Part shown: piece by piece, positions 43,350 through 51,560 of the stretch | Layout: every line of letters starts with the position of its first letter | How positions within the stretch are numbered: position 1 is the first letter of the stretch | Assembly: GCA_016214035.1 (NCBI GenBank) | Contig: JACRPF010000021.1 | Span: 62,001 to 126,000 of the forward strand | Reading direction: 5' to 3' | Length of the DNA stretch: 64,000 nt | Origin: Spirochaetota bacterium | Lineage (GTDB): Bacteria > Spirochaetota > Brachyspiria > Brachyspirales > JACRPF01 | Notes under the pieces: generated by a model | Seen by the model: only the letters and a program-made list of their open reading frames with translations | Database searches by the model: none | What the model was told of the DNA's origin: nothing | Translations under genes and position numbers: made by a program

Positions 43350-45302
43350 CTACGGCGCCTTTTTCTTATCATCCGCATCGTTCTGCGGCGTATCATCCTT
43401 TTCAATCTCTATCGTGTCGTCATATTCAAAATGAATATCTTTCACTTTTATCTGAGCGGCAGCATCGTCAATCGACGCACCCTTTGACACTGCCGATGCG
43501 TCGCCGCTCTTCGGCAGACTGTTCAGGCGCGCCAGCAGGTCCGCCCCACCCACCGCACCAGCAGCCGCCGTTTCCGGCTGCGGCTTTTTCTTTTCCTCGG
43601 CCTCAGCCACGTCATCATCGATAAGGAGACCCAATCCTGAGAGACTTCCTTCGGTGAGCAGATAGTGAAATCCGCAGATGAAATAATACGTCTCCGTAAG
43701 CGCCTCAAGCGCGCTGTAGCCGTTGAACCGCTTGTCGCCGTGGATGAGCGTATCGAAGATGAGCTTTTCACCGGGGTTGGCGAGCACCGATTCCCGCGTG
43801 GTGCGGTCAAGCAGCAGTTTCCCGAGATTTTCCTTCACCTCACGGACGAACTGCAGGATGCTCGTGCGCGCACTTTTCGCGAACCGTGAGCGCGTGGCCT
43901 CTTTCGTCTGGGTGAGCATGGCGCGGTGCGTGAACTGCATCTCACGGTCGCCGTCGATCTTCGCGATCTCCTGCACCACCTTCACGTAGTCGTCGATGCG
44001 GCGGTTGACATCGCTCAGCGTTGAAAGCGAATTACTGAACATGGTGCCGTAGTCGGTCTTGTTCGCCGTGGTGAGGATGATGTTGAACTTGATCTTGTTG
44101 GTCGTAAGCGCCAGTGAATATTCCCTGTCGAAAAAATCGAGGATGAGCTTTGCGCGGTATATTTTATCGCGATGATTGAGAAAAAAAAGTTTGTGCGATT
44201 CGTCCTTGACGCCATTATCATCTTTCGAGAAGGAGATGAGTTTCTCGATAAGCCCGATACCCACTTTCGCATACTGATCGATATCAGACGTACCCGCGGC
44301 TTTCTTCTCCTCTTCGCGGGCATTCTCTTTCGCCAGAGCCGCTTCCGCCTCCTCCCGCTTCATCTCGGCGGTGCGCCAGCCGATGACATCCTCCTCATGC
44401 ATGCCGATATACGCCGCAAGTTCCCTGTCGTCGATGCTGAAATTCCGTTCCGCTATTATCTTCACGAGGACGAACAGTTTCGGGAAGAATTTATAGTATA
44501 CGCTGTCGATGGCGCGCCGTATCACCGTATGCCGCTGATTGACAACGAGCCGGTCCATGTTCTCGATGCGCGCGAACTCCTGCAGCGATTCGACAACAGC
44601 GTCGCGCAGACTGCTCAGCGAATTATGAAGGATGTACATCCGCTTGAAAAGCGCGAGAATCGCGTCACGTTTGCGGAATACGGTGACGGTCGTGTTGCCT
44701 TTGAGTATCTTGTATTCCGCGAGCAGGAGCGCGAACTGCTCCTCATCATAGATATCGCGAAACCGCTCGAGTATCTCGAACTTGAACGTCTTGTCAAAAT
44801 GCGCGCGCATACGGGCCTGTTTCGCCGCGGTCAATTCTTTCGACGCATCGATAGGGGAAATGGTCGCCGTTATGAGCGCTTCCGCCTCAAGCAGATCGGT
44901 AAGCAGCGTACCGTCGATAAAACGCAGAAATCCGCGGTTGATGATGCGCCCCGAGCTGTCGGTAACGCCGGAAAAGAGTCCTTCAAAATACAGCGACAGT
45001 TTCAGCATCATCCGGCTGAACAGCCCCCCCTCATGTACGGGAGGCCGGCTATCTGTCTTCTTTTTCGTATCGTCGGGCGTCCCCGCTTCAACATTTTTCT
45101 TATGGGCTTCAATACGGTCGTCAAGACGTTTTCTCAGAAGCTTTATCTTATCTTCTGATGCTTTGAGCTTTGCAGCGCGTTCGTCACGCTCGGTGATGAC
45201 CTTGCCGCCGCCGGAGACAAACTTGCCGAACAGTTCCTTGCGTTCCTGGTCATCAAGTTCGCCGACGCGGATATTGCTCCGTGTTTTTTCAACATTCGCC
45301 AC
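43350..45302 (-). CDS. Large cytosolic protein of unknown function
   Basis: 650 residues, no signal peptide and no convincing membrane helix. The N-terminus is charged (DDQERKELFGKFVSGGGKV, then Lys-rich helices to ~75). Residues ~90-560 are mostly helical with FSRMMLKLSLYFEGLFSG, RFIDGTLLTDLLEAE and RAIDSVYYKFFPKLFVLVKI as conspicuous stretches; the last 70 are acidic and low complexity (EIEKDDTPQND). I do not recognise the family; overall style is like spirochaete-specific conserved proteins, which is only an impression. The start is GTG at 45302 with GGAG eight to nine bases upstream and a good promoter 31 bases away. Composition matches its neighbours. Confidence 0.7.
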   Translation of the reverse strand: MANVEKTRSNIRVGELDDQERKELFGKFVSGGGKVITERDERAAKLKASEDKIKLLRKRLDDRIEAHKKNVEAGTPDDTKKKTDSRPPVHEGGLFSRMMLKLSLYFEGLFSGVTDSSGRIINRGFLRFIDGTLLTDLLEAEALITATISPIDASKELTAAKQARMRAHFDKTFKFEILERFRDIYDEEQFALLLAEYKILKGNTTVTVFRKRDAILALFKRMYILHNSLSSLRDAVVESLQEFARIENMDRLVVNQRHTVIRRAIDSVYYKFFPKLFVLVKIIAERNFSIDDRELAAYIGMHEEDVIGWRTAEMKREEAEAALAKENAREEEKKAAGTSDIDQYAKVGIGLIEKLISFSKDDNGVKDESHKLFFLNHRDKIYRAKLILDFFDREYSLALTTNKIKFNIILTTANKTDYGTMFSNSLSTLSDVNRRIDDYVKVVQEIAKIDGDREMQFTHRAMLTQTKEATRSRFAKSARTSILQFVREVKENLGKLLLDRTTRESVLANPGEKLIFDTLIHGDKRFNGYSALEALTETYYFICGFHYLLTEGSLSGLGLLIDDDVAEAEEKKKPQPETAAAGAVGGADLLARLNSLPKSGDASAVSKGASIDDAAAQIKVKDIHFEYDDTIEIEKDDTPQNDADDKKKAP

Positions 45303-45332
45303 TGACGATCACTCCTTGCCTTGCCGGAACGG

Positions 45333-45360
45333 ATTATACCAGAACAAGTGGAGAACGCAA
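45333..45360 (-). promoter_or_regulatory. Promoter for the 650-residue protein
   Basis: On the minus strand TTGCGT (45360-45355), 16 bases, TATAAT (45338-45333). Confidence 0.6.
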
Positions 45361-45390
45361 GGCGCGTTGACGCGCGAAGCGCGGAGAGGA

Positions 45391-45632
45391 ACGCGTGTTA
45401 TCGCTCGGAAGGAAATGTCTTTTTCGAATTCGGCAAAAACTTCATTCCGCCGGTTACCCGCTGCTGCAGTTCCAGCATAATCATCCCGATACGAATTACT
45501 GCAGTTCCTGTTCGAACATTTGCCGAATTCGAAAAAGACATTTCCTTCCATCGCTTTCACGCGCTTTGAAATGAGAATGAGGTAGTATTCTGATGATAGT
45601 CATTCCGACGCTCGAACGCCGTTGTGCCTTTT
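45391..45632. repeat. Intergenic repeat R2, copy B, with perfect 31-base inverted arms
   Basis: The 489-base gap 45303-45791 holds no gene; it contains two divergent promoters and this element. Positions 45407-45437 and 45519-45549 are perfect inverted copies (starting GGAAGGAAATGT), separated by 81 bases in which CTGCAGTTCC occurs twice (45464, 45499). Flanks CGCGTG/CACGCG extend the arms. The tail GCTCGAACGCCG (45610-45621) recurs after copy A. Several small frames run through it, but they mirror each other across the arms and have no ribosome site. Confidence 0.75.
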
Positions 45633-45732
45633 ACCTTGCGCAACGGAACAGTCATTGTGCCGCGACTGAAAAACGGATTGTGATGCTGCACGATATGCAT
45701 TAATACCGTTATAACATGTGAAGTTATCTTAT

Positions 45733-45760
45733 TTGACAAACAGCAATACGAATATAAAAT
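45733..45760 (+). promoter_or_regulatory. Promoter for the CsgG/PEGA protein
   Basis: TTGACA (45733-45738), 16 bases, TAAAAT (45755-45760), 31 bases before the ATG. Confidence 0.6.
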
Positions 45761-45791
45761 CGCCTATATATCGAAGAGTTAAGGAGATCAC

Positions 45792-46910
45792 ATGAAACGC
45801 ATGTTCATCTGCCTGGCATTATGTTCATTGCCTGCCCTCGTATTCGGCGCCGATAAAAAGACCCGCGCCGGCGTGCTCGACTTCACCCCGAAAGGAGTCT
45901 CCGCCATCGAGGCGTCCGCAGTGAGCGACCTGTTCCGCAACGAACTCGTCGCTTCGGGCAAATTCGATGTGCTCGACCGCAATAATATGGATAGCGTGCT
46001 CAAGGAGCAGGCCTTCCAGCAGACGGGCTGTACCGAGACGGCCTGTGCGGTGCAGATCGGTAAAGTGCTCAACATGGAATACATGCTCTACGGCATCGTG
46101 CTGAAAATGGGCAGCTCGTTTTATGTCACGGTTGAGATGATCAAGGTAGAAACAGGTAAGATAGAAAAGTCGGCACGTCAGAGCGTCAAAAGCTACGACG
46201 ATATGGAAGGCGCGGTGAAGAAACTGGTTGCCGACATCGCCGGCTCACAGCAGAAAAAAGAGACGGAATCATACACGGCAAAAGGCAACGGCGTACTCTC
46301 GATAAAATCAGCAAGTCCCGCCGACGTGAAAGTGCTCATCAACGGCAGGGAAGCCGGTCTTACTCCATTTATGCAGGAGATGGCCAAAGGCGAATACAAG
46401 GTAAAACTTGTCCGTGACGGCTATCTGCCCAAGGACTTCACTACTGCCGTCGAAGAAGGCCAGACAAAAGAGATCAACATATCGCTCATGAAAGGCATCG
46501 GCATCGAAGAGGCTGAGGAAAAGCGCAACGGCGCGTTCATGCTCGGCATGGTTTCCGGAGGAAGCGCGCTCGCCTGTCTCGCGGTTTTTGCCGGCGCATG
46601 GAAGATCGGTGATTTCGAAGTGGCTAACGCACGCACCGACAAAACCGCGTACACCGCGGCTAAGGATGCGCTTGCCGCCCAGCAGCTGTACACGCAGCAA
46701 ATAGACGCCCATCTTTCGCTCGCCAACAGCATGTACCTCACGAGCGACATAGCACTCGGTACTGCGATCCTCGCGCTCGGCTGGTCGGCATGGATGTGGT
46801 TCGATTATTTTAATTACAGCGGCATGTACGAGCAGCGTAAAAAAGCATTGAGCATCATTCCGGTGCTTGCGCCTGACCGCCTCGCATTGCAGTTCCGCTA
46901 TTCGTTCTAA
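45792..46910 (+). CDS. CsgG-like periplasmic protein with PEGA domain and two C-terminal hydrophobic segments
   Basis: 372 residues. Signal peptide (MKRMFICLALCSLPALVFGA), then a CsgG/LpoB-like fold (about 22-160: AVSDLFRNELVASGKFDVLDR, QTGCTETACAVQIGKVLNMEYML with two Cys). Residues ~165-245 are a PEGA domain (GVLSIKSASPADVKVLINGR; YKVKLVRDGYLPKDF). Hydrophobic stretches at ~258-280 and ~315-335 may be membrane helices. Such proteins are frequent in spirochaetes and are thought to sit at the cell envelope; molecular role unknown. AAGGAG five bases before the ATG. The next gene starts 10 bases after the stop, so the two are probably one operon. Confidence 0.83.
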   Translation: MKRMFICLALCSLPALVFGADKKTRAGVLDFTPKGVSAIEASAVSDLFRNELVASGKFDVLDRNNMDSVLKEQAFQQTGCTETACAVQIGKVLNMEYMLYGIVLKMGSSFYVTVEMIKVETGKIEKSARQSVKSYDDMEGAVKKLVADIAGSQQKKETESYTAKGNGVLSIKSASPADVKVLINGREAGLTPFMQEMAKGEYKVKLVRDGYLPKDFTTAVEEGQTKEINISLMKGIGIEEAEEKRNGAFMLGMVSGGSALACLAVFAGAWKIGDFEVANARTDKTAYTAAKDALAAQQLYTQQIDAHLSLANSMYLTSDIALGTAILALGWSAWMWFDYFNYSGMYEQRKKALSIIPVLAPDRLALQFRYSF

Positions 46911-46920
46911 GGAGCCGACC

Positions 46921-48150
46921 ATGAAAAAATACATCACGATAATCGTATTCACGGCGCTCGCGCTCTCCGTCGTCTCCTGCGGCGGCCTTATCCACGGCGA
47001 TCAGAAAGCGAAACCGGAATTCGCCCGCGACAATCCGTTCGATCCGGGCAATACGGGTCCGGCGTTGTTCCGGGAAATGAGCACAACGATAACGCCGTTG
47101 TGCCACGGAAATGCTGCACTTGGAGATTTTGACAATGACGGCGACCTAGACTTGATCATAACCGGTACATTAACTATATCCGCCATCAATGGATTGACGA
47201 AAACGTATATGAATAATAATGGTTCTTTCACGGAATATAACAGCGGCATACCGGATGGCGGACCGTTTGCCTCACTGGCTGTCGGCAATATCAATGGCGA
47301 CAGCTTCATAGATATTTACTATACATCCGGTGATCAGACCAATCTTATTTTCACCAATAATGGCTCAGGGATGTTCGCGTTTGCTTTTGCCCTATCAAAC
47401 GCAGGTGCCACCAACTTCTACAGTCCTGCAGTGGCGATTGGTGACGTCAATGGAGATGGCAGTAATGACATTATCCAAACAGGGCAGTCTTCCCCGGAAA
47501 TTGTGGCACAAATATTAATCAATGTCGGCGGTGCGCAATTATCAAACATTGGAAATCGGGGGTTATCCGGCGTTAAATCCGGGTCTGTTATTCTCGGAGA
47601 TATAGACAATGACATTGATCTGGATATACTTCTCAGCGGCGAAAATGTCAGCGGCGCACAAGTCACCAAGATTTTTCGAAATGACGGTTTTGCCAATTTC
47701 ACTGAATCCTTCGCCGGGCAATTGACTGGCGCATCAAATCCATCACTGCTGCTCATCGATATCGACAAAGATGGTTTTAAGGACATCGTGCTTGCGGGGG
47801 GCAACGGAATGTTCAACTTAACGATATTTAAAAATACCGGCAACGGGTTCACTGTCGCAAAAACATTTTCATATTTTACGCAGACGTTTTTAGCATCCTG
47901 CGACATCGACAATGACGGAGATCAGGACATCATCGCGCCGGGGGCAGGCATCTCCGGGGATTGGCAGAAATGCTTCATTCACCAGAACAACGGAAACATG
48001 CAGTTTACTTCGCTCAATCTCAATGAAAATGGATATGTAAAACCGGTATGTGGAGATATCGACGGCGACGGCAAGCAGGATATTATACTCGTCGGATCTG
48101 GAACGACATCCACCCCAACAGCGAAAGTGTATAAGAACTATTGTCCGTAG
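46921..48150 (+). CDS. FG-GAP/VCBS-repeat lipoprotein
   Basis: 409 residues. Lipoprotein signal ending in VVSC-GG at Cys20. The mature part is a beta-propeller of about seven FG-GAP repeats, each with a Ca2+-binding loop: DFDNDGDLDLIITG, NINGDSFIDIYYT, DVNGDGSNDIIQTG, DIDNDIDLDILLSG, DIDKDGFKDIVLAG, DIDNDGDQDIIAPG and DIDGDGKQDIILVG. Such propellers bind ligands or other proteins outside the cell. AAGGAG lies seven bases before the ATG; the frame upstream overlaps the previous gene and is not used. The middle of the gene is visibly richer in A and T than its neighbours, which may mean recent acquisition. Confidence 0.88.
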   Translation: MKKYITIIVFTALALSVVSCGGLIHGDQKAKPEFARDNPFDPGNTGPALFREMSTTITPLCHGNAALGDFDNDGDLDLIITGTLTISAINGLTKTYMNNNGSFTEYNSGIPDGGPFASLAVGNINGDSFIDIYYTSGDQTNLIFTNNGSGMFAFAFALSNAGATNFYSPAVAIGDVNGDGSNDIIQTGQSSPEIVAQILINVGGAQLSNIGNRGLSGVKSGSVILGDIDNDIDLDILLSGENVSGAQVTKIFRNDGFANFTESFAGQLTGASNPSLLLIDIDKDGFKDIVLAGGNGMFNLTIFKNTGNGFTVAKTFSYFTQTFLASCDIDNDGDQDIIAPGAGISGDWQKCFIHQNNGNMQFTSLNLNENGYVKPVCGDIDGDGKQDIILVGSGTTSTPTAKVYKNYCP

Positions 48151-48209
48151 GGTGGTCGCACATCCCCTTAGGTCAGTAGCACATCCTTCCCTTTCAGCTT
48201 CGATTGTTG

Positions 48210-48215
48210 TATACT
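48210..48215 (+). promoter_or_regulatory. -10 box six bases before a start codon
   Basis: TATACT, then six bases, then ATG at 48222. The -35 region is poor (TTCCCT at 17 bases). Geometry is the same as at 41492. Confidence 0.4.
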
Positions 48216-48221
48216 ATTACT

Positions 48222-48893
48222 ATGGCATCATTACGTATTCTCTTCATCATCGCGGGTACGGCGCTCATCGTGCTCACCGGCTGTTCGATGCCCGGCGAAT
48301 ACCGGCGCATGGAAGGAAGCTATTTCGATCCGGGGCAGAAAAAAAAGAACGCTGATCCCGTATATTTCACGCTCGGTTACGCGGCGGAACTCGACATCAT
48401 GGGTGTTACCGATCCGGTATCGGGCGGTCTCGCATGGCCCATCGGCATGGGGGAGGCTTTTTCAATTGGTTTCGCGTCCATACCGCGACCGGGGAATTGG
48501 GGATTCGGCATCAGAGCGGATATCTTCGGCGGTGAAGCGGCGTTCGCCGACACGTACCGGATTACATCAACCTGCTTTCCGTTCGTGCTCGATGCGGACC
48601 TTTCCATAGGCGCCGGAAAGGAAAATGGCCCGACGACGTTCCTGTTCTTTTTCGGCATCTCGGGATCATGGCTTATGCAGGATGTATCGACTACAATACC
48701 GTTCGGTTCGAATTTCATCACCACCAGTGTGAGCGGCAACGGATTCGGCGCGGGGGCGCATCTCGGTTTTGAGGCGTTCGTCGCGCCCGATATTTCAATC
48801 AGAGTGAAGGAGACATTCCTCTATCTGTTCACGAAAAATCTGGTCAACATGTGCAACCGCGTTGACTTCGGCATCATGTGCTATCTGTGGTAA
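48222..48893 (+). CDS. Lipoprotein, probable outer-membrane beta-barrel-like
   Basis: 223 residues from the ATG at 48222. Lipobox VLTGCSM puts the lipidated Cys at about 21. The rest is beta-rich with alternating aromatic residues (FSIGFASIPRPGNWGFGIRADIFGG; FFFGISGSWLMQD) and ends in CYLW. It may be an outer-membrane-associated protein; I do not recognise the family. A longer frame starts at 48204, but the signal sequence and the -10 box favour 48222. It has no Shine-Dalgarno sequence. Confidence 0.72.
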   Translation: MASLRILFIIAGTALIVLTGCSMPGEYRRMEGSYFDPGQKKKNADPVYFTLGYAAELDIMGVTDPVSGGLAWPIGMGEAFSIGFASIPRPGNWGFGIRADIFGGEAAFADTYRITSTCFPFVLDADLSIGAGKENGPTTFLFFFGISGSWLMQDVSTTIPFGSNFITTSVSGNGFGAGAHLGFEAFVAPDISIRVKETFLYLFTKNLVNMCNRVDFGIMCYLW

Positions 48894-48921
48894 AAACGGA
48901 ATACATGCATCATCGACGCTG

Positions 48922-48949
48922 TTGACATAATTTCCGAATTTGTTAAATT
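48922..48949 (+). promoter_or_regulatory. Promoter for the small outer-membrane protein
   Basis: TTGACA (48922-48927), 16 bases, TAAATT (48944-48949), about 44 bases before the ATG. Confidence 0.6.
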
Positions 48950-48993
48950 ACAGAACGTTCATAAAAAAATACAATCGCGCAAAAGGAGTTCTC

Positions 48994-49509
48994 ATGAAAC
49001 GACTGATTCTTGTACTCGCGCTCGCCGCGGTCGCCCTCACCGGCGTCTTTGCAAAAAGCGTAAAAACCGACGGGCTCGCACTTGGTGTTGAATGGGGCGG
49101 TAATTACGGATTCGTTAACGGACTTGGCGCATTCGGCAACAATGCTGCAATTACGTTCAAGCTCCCGTCATTACCGCCGATGTTCGGCGTGTCCATGGCC
49201 GTCGGCGGCAGTGCACTCGGCGTAGGTCTCACTGCCGACTGGTGGTCGTACCGCGCTGCGCTGGCAACAGGCAGCATCGATGTTTTCATGTACGTCGGCC
49301 CCGGCATCTATGCGAATCTTGTTCTCGGCAGCAGCTTCAACCTCGATGCCGGTCTCCGCATCCCGGTTGGCTTTCAGTTCTATGTCCTGCAGCCGCTTGA
49401 ACTTTTCATCGAGCCGGCACTCGCCATCGGCGTCGGCGGTATCGGGAATTCATTACGCATTCCGACTGTCGGCATTCAGCTGCAGGTGGGCGCGCGTTTC
49501 TGGTTCTAA
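48994..49509 (+). CDS. Small secreted beta-barrel-like protein
   Basis: 171 residues with a signal peptide (MKRLILVLALAAVALTGVFA). The mature chain is Gly-rich with amphipathic strands (LALGVEWGGNYGFVNGLG; FMYVGPGIYANLVLGSSFNLDAGLR) and ends in VGARFWF, a C-terminal Phe as in outer-membrane barrels. About eight strands fit an OmpA/OmpX-size barrel. AAAAGGAG precedes the ATG, and a strong terminator follows, so it is a single-gene unit with its own promoter, likely well expressed. Family not recognised. Confidence 0.78.
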   Translation: MKRLILVLALAAVALTGVFAKSVKTDGLALGVEWGGNYGFVNGLGAFGNNAAITFKLPSLPPMFGVSMAVGGSALGVGLTADWWSYRAALATGSIDVFMYVGPGIYANLVLGSSFNLDAGLRIPVGFQFYVLQPLELFIEPALAIGVGGIGNSLRIPTVGIQLQVGARFWF

Positions 49510-49510
49510 C

Positions 49511-50413
49511 TTAATTCGCTTTTTCTTCAGAAGCCCCCGGATCCGGGGGCTTCTTTGTTTTTTTGCCGGTCACGCGCCGGGTGACCACGAGCACCTGCTC
49601 CACCACGGCCGGGCTGTACGGATGATCAATCCCGGGAACCGGTTTCTCCGGGATACAGTATTCGTTGAAGCCGTACCGCTCCATGCGTTTATTATAGGTA
49701 TACCGCATGAGCGCCTCAAGGCTCACCGCGTCGGTAAGATTGTAATGGATGAGCGTGTCAAGCGCGGCCTGATCCTTTTTACGTTTGTAGCGCTCCCAGA
49801 GCAGTACCGCTGAAAAACCGTTGAGTTCATCTATCCCGGAAGGACGTTCTATCCCGATTACCTTTTCAAGTTTCTTCAGACCGTCGGTTATACCGAGCGC
49901 CGTCAGCTCCACGCGAAGATCGATATGCGGCTGGCGCACCGTGAACCGGAGCGCTTTTTCGATGCTCGGTATGTCGAACGAGGTGCCGTTGAACGTCACC
50001 ACGAGATCATACGCCTCAATATATCTGCGAAACTCATACAGGTCGCGTCCGGCGATGAACACACGCGCCGTTGTGCCGTCGAAACAGCCGATGAGCGTGA
50101 TGGTCGCGGGTGCTCCCCCGCGCCCGCCCGTGGTCTCGATATCGATATACAGCGTGCGGTCGGCGAGATACGGATATACGCGATAGAGGTGTTTATGCCG
50201 GAGTCTGTTTGCAAAGTAAAGATAATCCTTTGCGTCGAGCCGCTCGGCCGATTCGGCGATGCCGCGCTTGAGCTGCTCGATAACCCGCGCCGGCATATCG
50301 ACACGATCGATATTCGGCAGCAGATCCTTCCATGCGGATATACCGCTGGCCCAAAGCTGCTGCTCACGTTTTTCCCCGATGAGACGCACTTGCATGAATG
50401 AACGTTCGAGCAT
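49511..50413 (-). CDS. YprB-like RNase H-fold 3'-5' exonuclease
   Basis: 300 residues. The N-terminus SFMQVRLIGEKREQQLWASG is the YprB family lead-in, followed by an RNase H-like nuclease domain (~100-265): acidic residues in LYIDIETTG, LVVTFNGTSFDIPSIEKAL, HIDLRVEL and NLTDAVSLEALM give the DEDD layout. The C-terminus (KKTKKPPDPGASEEKAN) is basic, disordered and coded by the overlapping terminator. The start at 50413 fits the family; an upstream codon at 50458 is less likely. A TTTACA-16-TATACT promoter lies at 50476-50449. Role: probably DNA or RNA trimming in repair, by family. Confidence 0.82.
   Translation of the reverse strand: MLERSFMQVRLIGEKREQQLWASGISAWKDLLPNIDRVDMPARVIEQLKRGIAESAERLDAKDYLYFANRLRHKHLYRVYPYLADRTLYIDIETTGGRGGAPATITLIGCFDGTTARVFIAGRDLYEFRRYIEAYDLVVTFNGTSFDIPSIEKALRFTVRQPHIDLRVELTALGITDGLKKLEKVIGIERPSGIDELNGFSAVLLWERYKRKKDQAALDTLIHYNLTDAVSLEALMRYTYNKRMERYGFNEYCIPEKPVPGIDHPYSPAVVEQVLVVTRRVTGKKTKKPPDPGASEEKAN
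49529..49564 (+). terminator. Strong intrinsic terminator inside the 3' codons of the opposite gene
   Basis: A perfect 26-base palindrome spans 49529-49554 (stem AGAAGCCCCCGG), followed by TTGTTTTTTT. It is oriented for the plus-strand gene ending at 49509. The same bases encode the last residues of the convergent nuclease. Confidence 0.9.
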
Positions 50414-50448
50414 AAGACCAGCGTGGTGATGTATTTGTCGGTCTCCGG

Positions 50449-50476
50449 AGTATATCACATCGCCGGCTTATGTAAA
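50449..50476 (-). promoter_or_regulatory. Promoter for the YprB-like gene
   Basis: On the minus strand TTTACA (50476-50471), 16 bases, TATACT (50454-50449). Confidence 0.5.
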
Positions 50477-50500
50477 CCGCCCGCACACTGCAGACGCGTC

Positions 50501-50528
50501 TTGACTAAATCATGCATTAAGCTACAAT
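50501..50528 (+). promoter_or_regulatory. Promoter for the tail-anchored unknown protein
   Basis: TTGACT (50501-50506), 16 bases, TACAAT (50523-50528), about 34 bases before the ATG. Confidence 0.6.
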
Positions 50529-50562
50529 ATGAAAACTTTGATAAGGAACGTACGGCTCATTT

Positions 50563-51549
50563 ATGGGTGATTCGACACTTGACGATCAGTCGGTAGCTGT
50601 CCCCGGGGAACCGGCAACGGTACTGAAGATACGTATACGCTCCATCTCCACCAGCACCTACGGCATTATTGCCATCATCGTCAATAAACGGCTCAGAAAA
50701 TTCAAGCAGATGACAGCCGCATTCTCGCACTATGCGTCGTTCTTCGACGAGATCAATCCGGGTATTACCTGGCCGACGATAGCCAAAAAGATAAGCGCAA
50801 AACGGGCGAAGAACGAGCTGAACGCCGCATTATCGAAAGACATTGAGAACAGCATCATTCTGTCCATTACCGAGGACGCGGTTGACGAACTGCTTCTGAA
50901 CGAGGAGAACAACGACCCGTCGCAGTCGTTCCCGCTGGTCAGTGATGCGGTGACGAAAGTGATAGGCGACACCAATATTCTCTTTGACGGGGTTTTTGAG
51001 ACCGTCGAGGCGGATTCAGTAAGCGTCGACGAACCGTCCGGCGCGCAGGATGCTGGATTATCGTCGACAGCATTATCGAACAATCTTCTCGACAGCCTCA
51101 GCGTTCCCGACGGCGACAGCATCTTCGTATCCACAACGCTCGTACTCGCACCGGTCAGCGGCACGCCCATATATGACATCGCCATCGGCAATGACGTCAT
51201 GGTGCGTGTCAATAATAATACCGAACGTGAAAAAGCGGTCAATATGAGATTGAACGCTGTCACCGACGGAAAAATACTCGCCGTGCCCGCGCGTATCGTG
51301 GACAAGCGCATGGGCGAAAAAGGCGAATGTGCTCTGCTGGCACGCATATCCGATAATGTGTATTCCAAGATACTTGAAACGGAATCGGTAAAGGTCAAAC
51401 GGCCGCATGACGCCGCGACGATGACACCGGTTGCGGCGGCGAAGGACAGCAAAGAAGACAACGTCATCAAAATTATCGTCTGGTCGCTCGGCGGACTTTT
51501 GTTCCTGTCGGCAATAGCGACGCTGCTCTACTTCCTCATCCTCCGCTGA
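50563..51549 (+). CDS. Tail-anchored protein of unknown function
   Basis: 328 residues. No N-terminal signal; the only hydrophobic segment is the last 25 residues (IVWSLGGLLFLSAIATLLYFLILR), so the protein is probably tail-anchored with its bulk in the cytosol. Residues ~15-120 are basic and helical (IAIIVNKRLRKFKQMTAAF; KKISAKRAKNELNAALS), the middle (~125-190) is acidic and Ser/Asp-rich, and ~185-285 look like a small beta domain (SIFVSTTLVLAPVSGTPIYDIAIGNDVMVRV). I do not recognise it. AAGGAA lies about 15 bases before the ATG. It has its own promoter and ends convergently with the UroD-like gene. Confidence 0.68.
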   Translation: MGDSTLDDQSVAVPGEPATVLKIRIRSISTSTYGIIAIIVNKRLRKFKQMTAAFSHYASFFDEINPGITWPTIAKKISAKRAKNELNAALSKDIENSIILSITEDAVDELLLNEENNDPSQSFPLVSDAVTKVIGDTNILFDGVFETVEADSVSVDEPSGAQDAGLSSTALSNNLLDSLSVPDGDSIFVSTTLVLAPVSGTPIYDIAIGNDVMVRVNNNTEREKAVNMRLNAVTDGKILAVPARIVDKRMGEKGECALLARISDNVYSKILETESVKVKRPHDAATMTPVAAAKDSKEDNVIKIIVWSLGGLLFLSAIATLLYFLILR

Positions 51550-51560
51550 TATATTTTTAT

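Noticed and set aside
44172-45158. Plus-strand frame of 328 codons
   Set aside because: It is antisense to the 650-residue gene and shows the Arg/Phe-rich bias of a shadow frame.
45303-45791. Insertion sequence or small genes in the 45.4 kb gap
   Set aside because: Frames of about 80 codons run through it, but they arise from mirrored arms, have no ribosome site and resemble no transposase.
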